Positions 1 through 9,142 are shown, numbered from the stretch's first letter. The stretch is 64,000 nt of DNA from CAJBVG01 sp943371425 (GCA_943371425.1 CALRUR010000003.1:124001-188000); one strand, 5' to 3'. Numbers and translations: made by a program. The notes: generated by a model from the letters alone, not told the origin.

Positions 1-811
1 TATACAACACATCATTTCTATAACTGCCATCAATACCCGAAAAGAAATCTAAATCACTTTTCAGAAATGATAAAAATGCTGTTTGTTTATCACTTATGAA
101 ACTAATTTTAATAGCATCCAAATAGGGGAGTTGCAATCCATTTTCTTTTTCAAAATAATGTTCATTTTTTAAGAAAGCCATTACCTCACCTTCTTTCCAA
201 TACTTAAATTTAAAGGGGCCGGTACCTATTGGGTTGTTCCTAAATTCTTTTCCATAATGCTCTGTAATTTCTTTTGGTACTACCGAGCAGTACTGTATAC
301 TTAATAAGGAGGTAAAAGCAGGGAAAGGCTTGCTTAAATGAATTTCAAATGTAGTATCATTTACTGCTTCAAATGCCTCCGGACCTTTTACTTTATCGTT
401 AAAAATCCAAGCTCCAGAAGAGGCTACTTTAGGATCAATAATTCTCCGGAAAGAATAAACAAAATCTGAAGCAATTACTTTTCGTCCTTTTTTATTTAAA
501 AATAATGGGTGGTCGTGGAAATATACATCCTCTCTTAAATGAAACGTATAATGTAAACCATCTGGACTTTGCTCCCAACTTTTTGCTATAGATGGCTGCA
601 CCCTTAAATTGCTATCCAATTGTGTTAGTCCATTAAACAAATGGTTTACACACCAAACATTCATTTGGTTACGAGCAAAAGCAGGGTCGAGAGAGGTTAC
701 ACCCACATCCATATTAATGTTAAAAATAACTCTATTGTCTTCTTGTTTTTTAACACAAGAAGAAATGCTGAAAATGAAAATGATGTATACTATTTTCTGA
801 AGGCTTCTCAT
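1..811 (-). CDS. Peptide/nickel ABC transporter substrate-binding lipoprotein (3' end cut by window edge)
   Basis: The reverse strand reads open from an ATG at 811 to the window edge, giving the first 270 residues. The N-terminus is a short hydrophobic stretch ending in a lipobox-like SISSC (Cys about residue 19), so a lipoprotein is expected. The rest resembles the DppA/OppA family (SBP_bac_5): a segment like MDVGVTSLDPAFARN near the start, then QPSIAKSWEQSPDGLHYTFHL, ASDFVYSFRRIIDP and NPIGTGPFKFKYW, which are the usual landmarks in the usual order. Such proteins bind peptides or similar ligands outside the inner membrane and hand them to an ABC permease. The gene diverges from the BtuF-like gene with only 32 bp between the start codons, so the two promoters must overlap. 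The C-terminal half lies outside the window. Confidence 0.85.
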   Translation of the reverse strand, partial: MRSLQKIVYIIFIFSISSCVKKQEDNRVIFNINMDVGVTSLDPAFARNQMNVWCVNHLFNGLTQLDSNLRVQPSIAKSWEQSPDGLHYTFHLREDVYFHDHPLFLNKKGRKVIASDFVYSFRRIIDPKVASSGAWIFNDKVKGPEAFEAVNDTTFEIHLSKPFPAFTSLLSIQYCSVVPKEITEHYGKEFRNNPIGTGPFKFKYWKEGEVMAFLKNEHYFEKENGLQLPYLDAIKISFISDKQTAFLSFLKSDLDFFSGIDGSYRNDVLY

Positions 812-843
812 AATTTCTTACTTTCGCAATGTAAAAGTTTATC

Positions 844-1770
844 ATGAGTTATAAAAGAGTTATCTCCTTATTGCCCTCGGCTACCGAAATGATGTTCGCG
901 TTAAATGCGCAAGACTTGTTGTGTGCTCGTTCACATGAATGTGATTTCCCTGAAGAAGCACAATCGCTACCCATCTGTACATCAGCAAGCATTCATAACG
1001 GAATGTCTAGTAAAGAAATAGACGAACAAGTAAAATCTAAAGTATTAAATGCTCTATCATTGTATAATATCAACATCGATTTAATAAAAGAACTACAGCC
1101 TGATTTAATTATTACGCAAGATCAATGCAAGGTTTGTGCAGTACATTTATCAGATTTAGAAAAAGTATTAATGGATGAATTAGGCTACAGCCCAGCAATT
1201 ATTAGCTTTCACCCACACTCTTTACAAGACTTTTATACTAATTTTAAGGAATTAGCAGGCCTAATTGGAAAAGAGAGAGAGGCAGAAATCTTGCTAGAAG
1301 ATTGGAATGATCGAATTGAAATCATTCAGCATAAAGTAAAATTTGTAAAAAATCGTCCGCGTATTGCGTGTATAGAGTGGATGGAACCCTTAATGACAGC
1401 CGGACATTGGACACCAGAGTTGTTGGAGTTTGCAGGTGGAGAAATTGTTTTATCGGAAAAATTTACTGATTCTACCTACATCAATATGGAGCAATTAATT
1501 ACAGCCGACCCCGATGGGATAATAATCGCACCTTGTGGTTTTGATTTACAAAGAACCAAACAAGAGTTAGGAGTATTGTATTCGCAGGAAGCCTGGAAAA
1601 ACCTCCGAGCAGTTCAGAAGGGGCATGTTTTTATTGCCGACGGGAATTCATATTTTAACAGACCTGGTCCGCGATTAATAGATACCGCCGAAATAATTGC
1701 TGAAATTTTACAAGTAAACCAGTTCTATTATGGCATGGAAGGGCATTGTTGGGAGCAAATTGCGATTTAA
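844..1770 (+). CDS. BtuF-like cobalamin/iron-chelate binding protein family (PF01497 type)
   Basis: This 308-residue protein has the two-lobed periplasmic-binding-protein 2 pattern: RVISLLPSATEMMFAL at the start, LQPDLIITQDQC near residue 90, a long helix in the middle, then ADPDGIIIAPCGF and the closing WKNLRAVQKGHVFIADGNSYF. That architecture is typical of cobalamin or ferric-chelate binding proteins (COG0614). No signal peptide or lipobox is visible, so this is the cytoplasm-looking variant often annotated simply as cobalamin-binding protein. The C-terminal GMEGHCWEQ tail contains Cys and His. No permease or ATPase gene is adjacent. The ligand cannot be decided from sequence. The family call is firm; transport as such is uncertain. 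Confidence 0.75.
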   Translation: MSYKRVISLLPSATEMMFALNAQDLLCARSHECDFPEEAQSLPICTSASIHNGMSSKEIDEQVKSKVLNALSLYNINIDLIKELQPDLIITQDQCKVCAVHLSDLEKVLMDELGYSPAIISFHPHSLQDFYTNFKELAGLIGKEREAEILLEDWNDRIEIIQHKVKFVKNRPRIACIEWMEPLMTAGHWTPELLEFAGGEIVLSEKFTDSTYINMEQLITADPDGIIIAPCGFDLQRTKQELGVLYSQEAWKNLRAVQKGHVFIADGNSYFNRPGPRLIDTAEIIAEILQVNQFYYGMEGHCWEQIAI

Positions 1771-1834
1771 GCATTAATATTCTCAAATTCAGCTACTAAG
1801 CATTTTCATTTTTAGCACATTTATGCCAAAAAGA

Positions 1835-1862
1835 TTTGTATTTTAGCAATTCTCTAAATTTG
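1835..1862 (+). promoter_or_regulatory. Putative promoter of parAB
   Basis: TAAATTTG at 1855-1862 matches the Bacteroidota -7 element TAnnTTTG exactly. A TTTG lies at 1835-1838, with a spacer of 16 bp, slightly shorter than usual. It is about 60 bp upstream of the parA ATG. Confidence 0.4.
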
Positions 1863-1922
1863 TAAAAAAAGCGTTTAAATAACGTTAAATCAACATTTTT
1901 AGAACGATTACACAAAATTGAT

Positions 1923-2729
1923 ATGGGAAAAATTATTGCTTTGGCAAATCAAAAAGGTGGGGTAGGTAAAACAACCTCGTCTATTAATTTAGCTGCGAGT
2001 TTAGCCGTTTTAGAATATAAAACTTTATTAGTGGATGCCGATCCGCAAGCAAATGCTACTTCTGGCATTGGCTATGATCCACGTGAAATAAAAGCAAGTA
2101 TTTACGAGTGCATAATAAATGGGATAGATGCTAAGGAGGCGATTTTGGAAACAAGTACGCCTAATTTAGATTTATTACCAGCACACATAGATTTAGTGGG
2201 TGCCGAAATAGAGATGATTAATTTGGCAGAACGTGAACACAAAATGAAAGAGGTGTTTGCTAAAATTAAAGATCAGTATGATTTTATTATCATAGATTGT
2301 TCGCCATCATTAGGTTTAATTACCATTAATGCCCTTACTGCTGCAGATTCTGTAGTAATACCGGTGCAATGCGAGTACTTTGCATTAGAAGGATTGGGTA
2401 AATTATTGAATACGATAAAAATTGTACAAACACGTTTAAATCCTGAATTACAAATTGAAGGTATTTTATTGACTATGTACGATGTGCGTTTACGCCTATC
2501 AAACCAAGTGGTGGAAGAAGTGAAAACACATTTCCAAGATTTAGTGTTCGATACGATTATACAAAGAAATACACGTTTAAGTGAAGCACCAAGTTTTGGG
2601 GTATCGGTAATTATGCACGATGCAACCAGTAAAGGAGCTATCAATTATTTAAATTTAGCGAAAGAAATTTTGTTGAAGAACGGATTAGGAAAAGAAGAAG
2701 AACTAAAAACAGAAACAAACAATGAGTAG
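1923..2729 (+). CDS. parA: Chromosome-partitioning ATPase ParA/Soj
   Basis: This 268-residue deviant-Walker ATPase drives chromosome-origin segregation together with ParB. The P-loop KGGVGKTT is at residues 11-18, with the signature lysine at 11. DADPQANAT follows near residue 38 (Walker A'), and DFIIIDCSPSLG near residue 118 is Walker B. The length is normal for chromosomal Soj. It overlaps the next gene, parB, by 8 bp, so the two are translationally coupled. A near-match to the ParB-binding site parS lies inside the coding sequence at 2075-2090. Confidence 0.97.
   Translation: MGKIIALANQKGGVGKTTSSINLAASLAVLEYKTLLVDADPQANATSGIGYDPREIKASIYECIINGIDAKEAILETSTPNLDLLPAHIDLVGAEIEMINLAEREHKMKEVFAKIKDQYDFIIIDCSPSLGLITINALTAADSVVIPVQCEYFALEGLGKLLNTIKIVQTRLNPELQIEGILLTMYDVRLRLSNQVVEEVKTHFQDLVFDTIIQRNTRLSEAPSFGVSVIMHDATSKGAINYLNLAKEILLKNGLGKEEELKTETNNE
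2075..2090. promoter_or_regulatory. Candidate parS centromere site inside parA
   Basis: TGATCCACGTGAAATA agrees at 13 of 16 positions with the widely conserved parS consensus TGTTTCACGTGAAACA, including the central CACGTG. ParB is encoded next to it. One imperfect match could arise by chance. Confidence 0.35.
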
Positions 2730-3654
2730 TGCAGTAAAAAGAAATGCTTTAGGAAAAGGCTTAGGTGCTTTGTTGAGCGATAAAGATCAAACAAATGCAA
2801 ACACAGAAAGTCAATCGTTAAATACCCCTGCAAGCAGTCCGGCTGTAAATACCATTGCAGCAATACCATTAGAGCAAATTGAAGCCAACCCTTACCAACC
2901 GCGTGATCAGTTTGAAGAAGAGGCGTTAAATGAATTAGCAGAATCTATAAAAGTACAAGGTATTATACAACCCTTAACGGTTCGTAAATTATCTGCAAAA
3001 TCATACCAATTAATATCAGGTGAACGCCGTTTACGTGCCAGTAAATTAGCGGGCTTAACAGAAGTGCCTGCGTACATTCGTACAGCCAACGATCAGGAAA
3101 TGATTGAAATGGCTTTGATTGAAAACATACAAAGAGAAAATTTAAATGCAATGGAAGTTGCCTTTAGTTTCCAACGTATGTTAGACGAGTGTAATTTGAA
3201 ACAAGAAGAATTAAGCGGCAGAGTAGGTAAAAATAGAAGTACTGTTACCAACTATTTACGTTTGCTTAAGTTACCTCCAATGATACAAGCAGCCATTCGC
3301 GATCAACAAATTTCTATGGGCCATGCAAGAGCAATGGTGAGTATAGAAAACGTAGATCAACAATTGTATGTGTTCAAAGAAATATTAACCAAAGATTTAT
3401 CTGTTCGTAAAGTAGAAGAATTAGTGAGAGCCATGAGCACTCCTAAAAAAGAAGGCAAAGAAAAAGAGAAAAATGTAAACGGAGGTAAGTACTTAACCAA
3501 TAATTTCGAATATCAAAAAATACAAGACGAATTGAGTTCTAAATTCGGGAATAAGGTGTTAATAAATGCCGATACTAAAGGGAAAGGTTCTATAAACATT
3601 CCGTTTTTATCTACCGACGATTTAAACCGTATTTTAGAGATGTTGGATTGGTAA
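2722..3654 (+). CDS. parB: Chromosome-partitioning protein ParB
   Basis: This 310-residue ParB/Spo0J protein binds parS and spreads on origin-proximal DNA using CTP. The N-terminus KRNALGKGLGALL is the conserved ParA-contact segment. The CTP-binding nuclease-like domain carries IEANPYQPRDQF and the GERRLRASKLAGL box near residue 95. A helix-turn-helix follows (EELSGRVGKNRSTVTNYLRL). The C-terminal part after a charged linker (EGKEKEKNVNGG) ends in the dimerisation domain. The start lies within the end of parA, giving an 8-bp overlap. Confidence 0.97.
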   Translation: MSSAVKRNALGKGLGALLSDKDQTNANTESQSLNTPASSPAVNTIAAIPLEQIEANPYQPRDQFEEEALNELAESIKVQGIIQPLTVRKLSAKSYQLISGERRLRASKLAGLTEVPAYIRTANDQEMIEMALIENIQRENLNAMEVAFSFQRMLDECNLKQEELSGRVGKNRSTVTNYLRLLKLPPMIQAAIRDQQISMGHARAMVSIENVDQQLYVFKEILTKDLSVRKVEELVRAMSTPKKEGKEKEKNVNGGKYLTNNFEYQKIQDELSSKFGNKVLINADTKGKGSINIPFLSTDDLNRILEMLDW

Positions 3655-3663
3655 TATAATCCC

Positions 3664-4230
3664 ATGAAAATTTTCATTACATGTATTTTAGTTTTACTAA
3701 GCAGTTTTGCTTTTGCTCAAAACTCAGATACAGTTGTGGTTTCATCTGTGCTATTGCCACCTCATTCTGCAAGTAGAGCAGCAAAATTTTCGGCAGTACT
3801 ACCCGGTTTGGGTCAGGTATACAACAAACAAGCTTGGAAAGTTCCCATTATTTATGCAGGTGCTGGAGCACTCATCTATTCCATAGCATGGAATAATCAA
3901 AACTATCAGAAATATTTAAGTGCGTATAAATTAGATTCCGATACTTCTTTAAGTACCAATAGTGAGTTTAGTGGTTTATATTCGGTGGATAATTTAATTG
4001 TGTTAAAAGATTTTTATAGAAGAAATAGAGATTTATCTGCCATTGGTTTAGTCTTAGTATATGCGGCAAACATAGTAGATGCATATGTTTATGGGCAGTT
4101 TTTTAATTTTGATGTGAGCGACGATTTAAGTTTACACGTGCAACCATTTATGATACCGAGTATACAAAATGTACATACGGGTGCATGGACAAACACTACC
4201 GGATTAACTCTTCAACTTAAATTTAAATAA
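3664..4230 (+). CDS. DUF5683-family membrane/secreted protein
   Basis: This 188-residue protein has a clear signal peptide (cut near FAFAQ, residue 19). After it comes a motif typical of the Bacteroidota DUF5683 family: SRAAKFSAVLPGLGQVYNKQ followed by a hydrophobic stretch (PIIYAGAGALIYSIAW). A second hydrophobic stretch is near residue 125 (LSAIGLVLVYAANIVDAY). It sits 9 bp after parB and 1 bp before dapB, so it belongs to the same transcription unit. This parAB-DUF5683-dapB-lepB order is familiar from Bacteroidota genomes. Molecular function is unknown; envelope location is inferred from the signal sequence. Confidence 0.8.
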   Translation: MKIFITCILVLLSSFAFAQNSDTVVVSSVLLPPHSASRAAKFSAVLPGLGQVYNKQAWKVPIIYAGAGALIYSIAWNNQNYQKYLSAYKLDSDTSLSTNSEFSGLYSVDNLIVLKDFYRRNRDLSAIGLVLVYAANIVDAYVYGQFFNFDVSDDLSLHVQPFMIPSIQNVHTGAWTNTTGLTLQLKFK

Positions 4231-4231
4231 A

Positions 4232-4981
4232 ATGAAAATTGCATTAATTGGCTATGGGAAAATGGGGCGCGAAATAGAGAAAATTGCGACGGATAAAGGG
4301 CATGAAATTGTATTGAAAATTAACGCAGAAAATTTACAAGAACTTACTAAAGAAAATTTAAGTAAAGCAGATGTTGCGATTGAATTTTCAACCCCTCATA
4401 CGGTAGTATCTAACATAGAATTATGTGCATCTATTGGTTTGCCAATAGTAGTGGGAACTACTGCTTGGTATGCAGATTTTGAAAAAGTAAAATCAATAAT
4501 TTCAACTTACAATGCTTCTTTGTTTTACGCCACCAATTTTAGCATAGGTGTAAATTTGTTTTTCAAAATAAATGAAATGGCTGCAAGCTTAATGAAAGAT
4601 TTTGATTTTAATTTGAGCATGGATGAAATACACCATACGCATAAATTGGATGCGCCAAGTGGAACGGCCATTACCACTGCCGAAAAAATTATGCAACATT
4701 ATACAGCGAAAAAAACTTGGGAGAACAAAATTGTTACAGATACAAGTAATGCAAGAGATACCAAAAATAACGCGCAGGAGTTATTAATACGCTCTATTCG
4801 CAAAGATGAGGTGCCAGGTACACATACTGTTTATTATGATTCGGATGTAGATACCATTGAAATTTCGCATATTGCACATAACAGAAAAGGATTTGCAAAA
4901 GGTGCAGTAAGTGCAGCGGAGTGGATACTTAATAAAAAAGGAATTTATAACATGGATGATCTTTTATCATTCAAAAAATAA
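4232..4981 (+). CDS. dapB: 4-hydroxy-tetrahydrodipicolinate reductase
   Basis: DapB reduces hydroxy-tetrahydrodipicolinate with NAD(P)H in lysine and diaminopimelate synthesis. The dinucleotide-binding motif GYGKMGRE is at residues 7-14. The substrate/catalytic signature EIHHTHKLDAPSGTA is near residue 130. The length, 249 residues, is slightly below the 265-275 of many homologues but normal for Bacteroidota. The start codon is 1 bp after the preceding stop, and lepB begins 7 bp after its own stop. Confidence 0.95.
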   Translation: MKIALIGYGKMGREIEKIATDKGHEIVLKINAENLQELTKENLSKADVAIEFSTPHTVVSNIELCASIGLPIVVGTTAWYADFEKVKSIISTYNASLFYATNFSIGVNLFFKINEMAASLMKDFDFNLSMDEIHHTHKLDAPSGTAITTAEKIMQHYTAKKTWENKIVTDTSNARDTKNNAQELLIRSIRKDEVPGTHTVYYDSDVDTIEISHIAHNRKGFAKGAVSAAEWILNKKGIYNMDDLLSFKK

Positions 4982-4988
4982 GAAGAAT

Positions 4989-6083
4989 ATGAATTGGAAA
5001 TTTTGGAAAAAAAGTACGAGTCCAAAAAAGAAAAAATCGCCTACCAGAGAATGGGTAGATGCATTAGTGTTTGCAGTAATTGCTGCAACCATTATTAGAG
5101 GATTATTTATTGAAGCTTTTACCATCCCTACACCTTCTATGGAGCGATCACTTTTAGTGGGCGACTTTTTATTTGTAAGCAAAGTAAATTACGGAGCAAG
5201 AACTCCGGTAACTCCATTATCATTCCCGTTTGCACATCATACACTTCCTATTGTAGGTACCAAATCGTACCTCGAGTGGATTAAATTACCATACTATCGT
5301 TTACCAGGTTTAGGTAATGTTGAACGTAATGATGTAGTGGTGTTTAATTACCCGATGGAAGATTTCCGACCTATTGATAAACAAGAAAATTATATTAAAA
5401 GATGTGTTGGTATTGCCGGCGATACCTTAGAAGTGCGCGATGCACGAGTATACATTAATGGAGTAGGAGAAGAGATGCCGAAAGAAGCACAAGGTTCTTA
5501 TATGGTTAAAACAGATGGAAGTGCTTTTAATACGAAAACCTTAGAGTCGCTATACATTACAGAGTACGGACAATATGCCGAAGAAGGCAATTTTATTTTC
5601 ACACTTACCAAAGATCAAAAAGATAAACTTGCAAAATTTTCGAATGTGCAAAACGTACAAGAAGCAATTCGTACTCGTGGGCAATATTTAGATTATGTGT
5701 TTCCGCACGATCCTAAGTTAAGTTGGAACGAAGATAATTTCGGACCGGTAATTATTCCTGCAAAAGGAATGAAATTGAATTTAACTCCAGCAAATATCGA
5801 AATATACAGAAGAGCCATACAAGTGTATGAAGGCAACACTGTAGAAACGAGAGAAGATGGAATTTACATCAACGGACAAAAAACAGATTCGTACACGTTC
5901 AACATGAACTATTATTTCATGATGGGTGATAACCGCCATAACTCACTCGACTCACGCTTTTGGGGCTTTGTACCCGAGAACAGAATTGTTGGAAAAGCTT
6001 TATTTATATGGATGAGCTGGGATAGCAATGCGAGTTTCTTTAGCAAGGTTAGGTGGAGTAGGTTGTTTAAAGGGATAGAATAA
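4989..6083 (+). CDS. lepB: Signal peptidase I
   Basis: LepB removes signal peptides from exported proteins at the inner membrane. I start it at the ATG at 4989 (MNWKFWKK), giving 364 residues; the longer open frame would run back into dapB. After a basic N-terminus, one membrane segment spans about residues 23-41. The catalytic serine is Ser50 in TIPTPSMERSLL and the general base is Lys137 in NYIKRCVGIAGDTLEV. The late box GDNRHNSLDSRFWGFVP is present. The region between the Ser and Lys boxes and a later insert make it longer than the E. coli enzyme, as is common in Bacteroidota. Confidence 0.95.
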   Translation: MNWKFWKKSTSPKKKKSPTREWVDALVFAVIAATIIRGLFIEAFTIPTPSMERSLLVGDFLFVSKVNYGARTPVTPLSFPFAHHTLPIVGTKSYLEWIKLPYYRLPGLGNVERNDVVVFNYPMEDFRPIDKQENYIKRCVGIAGDTLEVRDARVYINGVGEEMPKEAQGSYMVKTDGSAFNTKTLESLYITEYGQYAEEGNFIFTLTKDQKDKLAKFSNVQNVQEAIRTRGQYLDYVFPHDPKLSWNEDNFGPVIIPAKGMKLNLTPANIEIYRRAIQVYEGNTVETREDGIYINGQKTDSYTFNMNYYFMMGDNRHNSLDSRFWGFVPENRIVGKALFIWMSWDSNASFFSKVRWSRLFKGIE

Positions 6084-6111
6084 TTACGAATTACGAATTC
6101 TGAATTACGAA
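6082..6111. repeat. Heptamer tandem repeat, unit AATTACG, after lepB
   Basis: Four period-7 units (one degenerate) start within the lepB stop codon. Together with the inverted array at 6137-6178 they could form a long hairpin between the convergent lepB and ldh genes. Confidence 0.8.
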
Positions 6112-6136
6112 GGGAGCACTAATGTTTCATAAGCGT

Positions 6137-6178
6137 GTAATTCGTAATTCGTAATTTGTAATTCAAAATTTATAATTC
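6137..6178. repeat. Heptamer tandem repeat, unit GTAATTC (inverse of the 6082 array)
   Basis: About six period-7 units, some degenerate, run into the last codons of the minus-strand ldh gene. The unit is the reverse complement of the array at 6082. A transcript from either side could fold into an A/T-rich stem, so the pair may act as a bidirectional terminator. Confidence 0.75.
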
Positions 6179-7240
6179 AATCCCCATTTTCGCTCCAAGT
6201 TCCCTCAAATCCTGCAACACCACTTCATTCAACGTAATCCCTTCCTTGCTTCGTTTTGCGTAGCATTCAAATTCGGGTTCGCCGGGAATTAGTACTGGTA
6301 GTGTGGGGTCTATGCGTTCAGCATTTTTGAAACGTTCGATCCAGGTATCTATAGATTTAAAATATTCTTCTTTTTCGCGGAAGGCATCTACGCGCATGGC
6401 TCCAAAAAAATGGCCTATGCCTTGGCCAACTGGGTTAGGATCTGGATCTAAAAATGCAACGAAGGGTGGTACCCAAGGACCAAAATTGGCACCCGATAAT
6501 ACTGCCGATAGAATATCAACCGCAGCACCAAGCCCATAGCCTTTATGGCTTCCATGGTCTTTATCGCTACCCAAGGGTAGGAGCGAACCTCCGTTTTTTA
6601 AAGCATTTGCATCTGTTGTTGGTTCTCCTTCTTTAGTTTGTACCCAACCACTCGGCAAGTCTTTTCCTAAACGTTGTGCAATTTCTAGTTTACCATTGGC
6701 AGCGGTAGAAGTGGCCATGTCTATAACAATGGGTAAATTTTTTTTACTCGGAAAAACAAAACACATAGGGTTGGTACCGAGCATGCGTTCTTTAGATAAA
6801 GTTGGTGCAACTAAAGGGCTTGCGTTAGTCATGGAGATGCCAATCATATCATGCTCAAGCGCCATCATGGCGTGGTAAGCACCAATACCAAAATGGTTAG
6901 AGTTTTTTACACTCACCCAACCAGAGCCACACTGCTTTGCTTTATCAATGGCAACTTGCATGGCAAAAGGTGCAGCAATTAAACCAAAGCCACCTTCTGC
7001 ATCTACGGTTGCAGTGCTCATGGTTTCTTTTATTATTTTCGGATTCGCATTAGCGTTTATACGGCCTTTCTCCCACAAACGAACATAACCACTCAGTCTG
7101 GCTAATCCGTGCGAATCTATGCCTCTTAAATCGGCTTCTAGTAAAACTTTACTCGCTAAGCTTGCATCCTTTTCGGATACATTCATTTTTAAGAAAATTT
7201 GATAGCAGAAATCTTGTAATTGCTCTTTAGAAAAATTCAT
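6170..7240 (-). CDS. Ldh-family (malate/L-lactate/ureidoglycolate-type) NAD(P)-dependent oxidoreductase
   Basis: This 356-residue protein belongs to the Ldh_2 family (PF02615), unrelated to classical Rossmann lactate dehydrogenases. Hallmarks are ADLRGIDSHGLARL near residues 37-50 with the conserved His44, then VSVKNSNHFGIGAYHA near 110-125 with a second conserved His. Further hallmarks are the cofactor-region segments GTNPMCFVFPS and IVIDMATSTAANGKL, and KGYGLGAAVDILSAVLSGA. Members oxidise malate, lactate, ureidoglycolate or sulfolactate, and the substrate cannot be read from the sequence. The gene is convergent to lepB and stands alone. Confidence 0.88.
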   Translation of the reverse strand: MNFSKEQLQDFCYQIFLKMNVSEKDASLASKVLLEADLRGIDSHGLARLSGYVRLWEKGRINANANPKIIKETMSTATVDAEGGFGLIAAPFAMQVAIDKAKQCGSGWVSVKNSNHFGIGAYHAMMALEHDMIGISMTNASPLVAPTLSKERMLGTNPMCFVFPSKKNLPIVIDMATSTAANGKLEIAQRLGKDLPSGWVQTKEGEPTTDANALKNGGSLLPLGSDKDHGSHKGYGLGAAVDILSAVLSGANFGPWVPPFVAFLDPDPNPVGQGIGHFFGAMRVDAFREKEEYFKSIDTWIERFKNAERIDPTLPVLIPGEPEFECYAKRSKEGITLNEVVLQDLRELGAKMGIEL

Positions 7241-7253
7241 AGAGCAAATATAA

Positions 7254-9068
7254 TTATTCGATTATCACTTTCTGAGTTATTATTCCTTCTTCCGATTCTA
7301 TTACTATTAAATACAAGCCCTTTTCATATACAGAAGTGTTTATTTCAAAAGTATTTTTAGATGATTTAATATTTATAAAATCTTTAAACATTGTTTGCCC
7401 TAATACATTGATAATTTTAATGCTTGCACTAGTTACAATATTTGCATTTAATTCTATATTAATACTTGTTTTTGCAGGATTTGGGAACACTATCAGATTT
7501 AAGTTTTTATTTTCTGATTCAATGCCAACCCAACAGGGTCTAAAAGAACCAATATCAAATGATTCATAAATGATATCTGATGGACCAGCTGGATGTTGAG
7601 CTTGAACAGCATTGCCAGGTTCAAAATCTTGTTGCCAATTAATATTAATCCATCCATAGTTAAAAACTCTTGAAGTAGTGGAAAGATATGCATTTTCAAC
7701 ATTTTGAGTTTCAGATACGTCGCATAGCTTATACCAATCTCTACCCAAGTTTGGAGTTCCAGTATGATAAATAGATCTGAAGTCAACTCCTACATCATTA
7801 GTATCATTTTCAGCTACTGCTACATAAGTTAAAAATATTTTATTAGCCCAAGCAGTGCCAGATTCTCCAACCGATAGTTGTGGATTTAATGAATAACCAG
7901 AATTGCTATAACGAATTGTGCCACCACCGGTGAAATTAGAACCAGCATCAAAAGTCCCGTTTACATCCCTATCCAATAATGATATAACTTCTATAATATT
8001 TTTATCCATATCATTCCAATAATTCATATAATCAGACCTGTTAATTGGGAAGATATTCATCTCTCCAGTATCTGCCGAATACATTTCTAAATCGCTAAAT
8101 ACCACATGTACCACGCCATTATTATCTATTACTATAGAGCCATCTCCTGTTACACCTAACACGGTATCCATTACACCGTCACCGTTCTTATCGGTAAGTC
8201 CTCCTTTATATTTTTTTATGGGGAATTCTCTAATAATTGTTCTGGTCCAAGTAGTACCATTGTTTATCGATTTTAATAAAACAACATCCTCAGTAACGCC
8301 GATAACTAAAATAGCAACGGTATTTCCACGTGCATCTATGCTATAAGCATTTGGTCCTACATCACCAGTATGCATACTTGTATCGTAACCTGCCGCAGTA
8401 GCAAAACTTGCAGTCATGGGTTCGAAACTTTGCCCTCCATTGGTTGAATGGGTATAAAATATTGGTGCAACAAATCCTGTAGTCGAATCTAAGTTTGTAC
8501 TTGCCATTACTACATGTATATTTTGGGCTGATGCTGCAGCATGGGGTCCGCGTAGATATGTTAAGTTAGTAAAGGTTCTCCCTGTGTCGAATGCTGTTCC
8601 CGGACCGGTATTAGTACTTATAATATTAGGCTCAGCAATGATGTGCTCTGCATTAGTGGTAACCGCTAATGCACACCAACCCACAATTTTATTTTCTGTA
8701 CGTGCAATTGGATCTGTACTCCAAATTTGTCCATTGTAATAATTTACAAATGTACCTCGGTCGCTATAAATGCTATCTTGCCTAGAGCCATTCCATATAC
8801 TAGTTACTTTACCATTTTCGTATTGATGAATTCTACGAGGCATAGAAGCATTACTTTGGTAATCGTAAAATGTACTGCCTATAATGGTCTGTGCTTGGGT
8901 TGAATTTAAGGAGCTACTTTTCTGATTTGAATGTATAAACTTCTCCGAATTGCTCTTCACTTTAAAAAGTGTAGTAGTTAACTGCTCGTTTTTAAATTTC
9001 ATTCGTTGTTGAGCAAATGAAAATAAAATACAAAACATTAATAGGAATGTGGTAGCTATTTTTTTCAT
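7254..9068 (-). CDS. T9SS type A sorting-domain protein (secreted; paralogue of next gene)
   Basis: This 604-residue secreted protein has an N-terminal signal peptide (MKKIATTFLLMFCILFSFAQ). The body contains sialidase/BNR-like segments such as SINNGTTWTRTIIREFPIKKY and DSTTGFVAPIFYTHSTNGG. Calcium-like DKNGDGVMDT and DRDVNGTFDAG loops are also present. The last roughly 75 residues, from VFPNPAKTSINIEL to YEKGLYLIVIESEEGIITQKVIIE, form a type A sorting domain for the type IX secretion system. It is colinear along its whole length with the neighbouring 612-residue protein (for example TIIREFPIKKY and SNSGYSLNPQLSVG), so the pair is a tandem duplication. Enzymatic activity is not evident. Confidence 0.88.
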   Translation of the reverse strand: MKKIATTFLLMFCILFSFAQQRMKFKNEQLTTTLFKVKSNSEKFIHSNQKSSSLNSTQAQTIIGSTFYDYQSNASMPRRIHQYENGKVTSIWNGSRQDSIYSDRGTFVNYYNGQIWSTDPIARTENKIVGWCALAVTTNAEHIIAEPNIISTNTGPGTAFDTGRTFTNLTYLRGPHAAASAQNIHVVMASTNLDSTTGFVAPIFYTHSTNGGQSFEPMTASFATAAGYDTSMHTGDVGPNAYSIDARGNTVAILVIGVTEDVVLLKSINNGTTWTRTIIREFPIKKYKGGLTDKNGDGVMDTVLGVTGDGSIVIDNNGVVHVVFSDLEMYSADTGEMNIFPINRSDYMNYWNDMDKNIIEVISLLDRDVNGTFDAGSNFTGGGTIRYSNSGYSLNPQLSVGESGTAWANKIFLTYVAVAENDTNDVGVDFRSIYHTGTPNLGRDWYKLCDVSETQNVENAYLSTTSRVFNYGWININWQQDFEPGNAVQAQHPAGPSDIIYESFDIGSFRPCWVGIESENKNLNLIVFPNPAKTSINIELNANIVTSASIKIINVLGQTMFKDFINIKSSKNTFEINTSVYEKGLYLIVIESEEGIITQKVIIE

Positions 9069-9104
9069 AGGATAGATATTATAAACAATTTACAGAAAAA
9101 GATT

Positions 9105-9142
9105 AACAAAAAAAAAGCCCCCCGAAATCGGAGGGCTTTTTT
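9105..9142 (-). terminator. Rho-independent terminator after the T9SS paralogue
   Basis: A hairpin with arms at 9117-9125 and 9128-9136 (one mismatch) is flanked by A-runs on the left and T-runs on the right, so it can work in both directions. It lies just downstream of the minus-strand gene ending at 9174. Confidence 0.85.

Noticed and set aside
4911..4988. Longer lepB start inside dapB
   Set aside because: The extra 26 residues are out-of-frame dapB sequence; the basic MNWKFWKK start just before the membrane helix fits the family.
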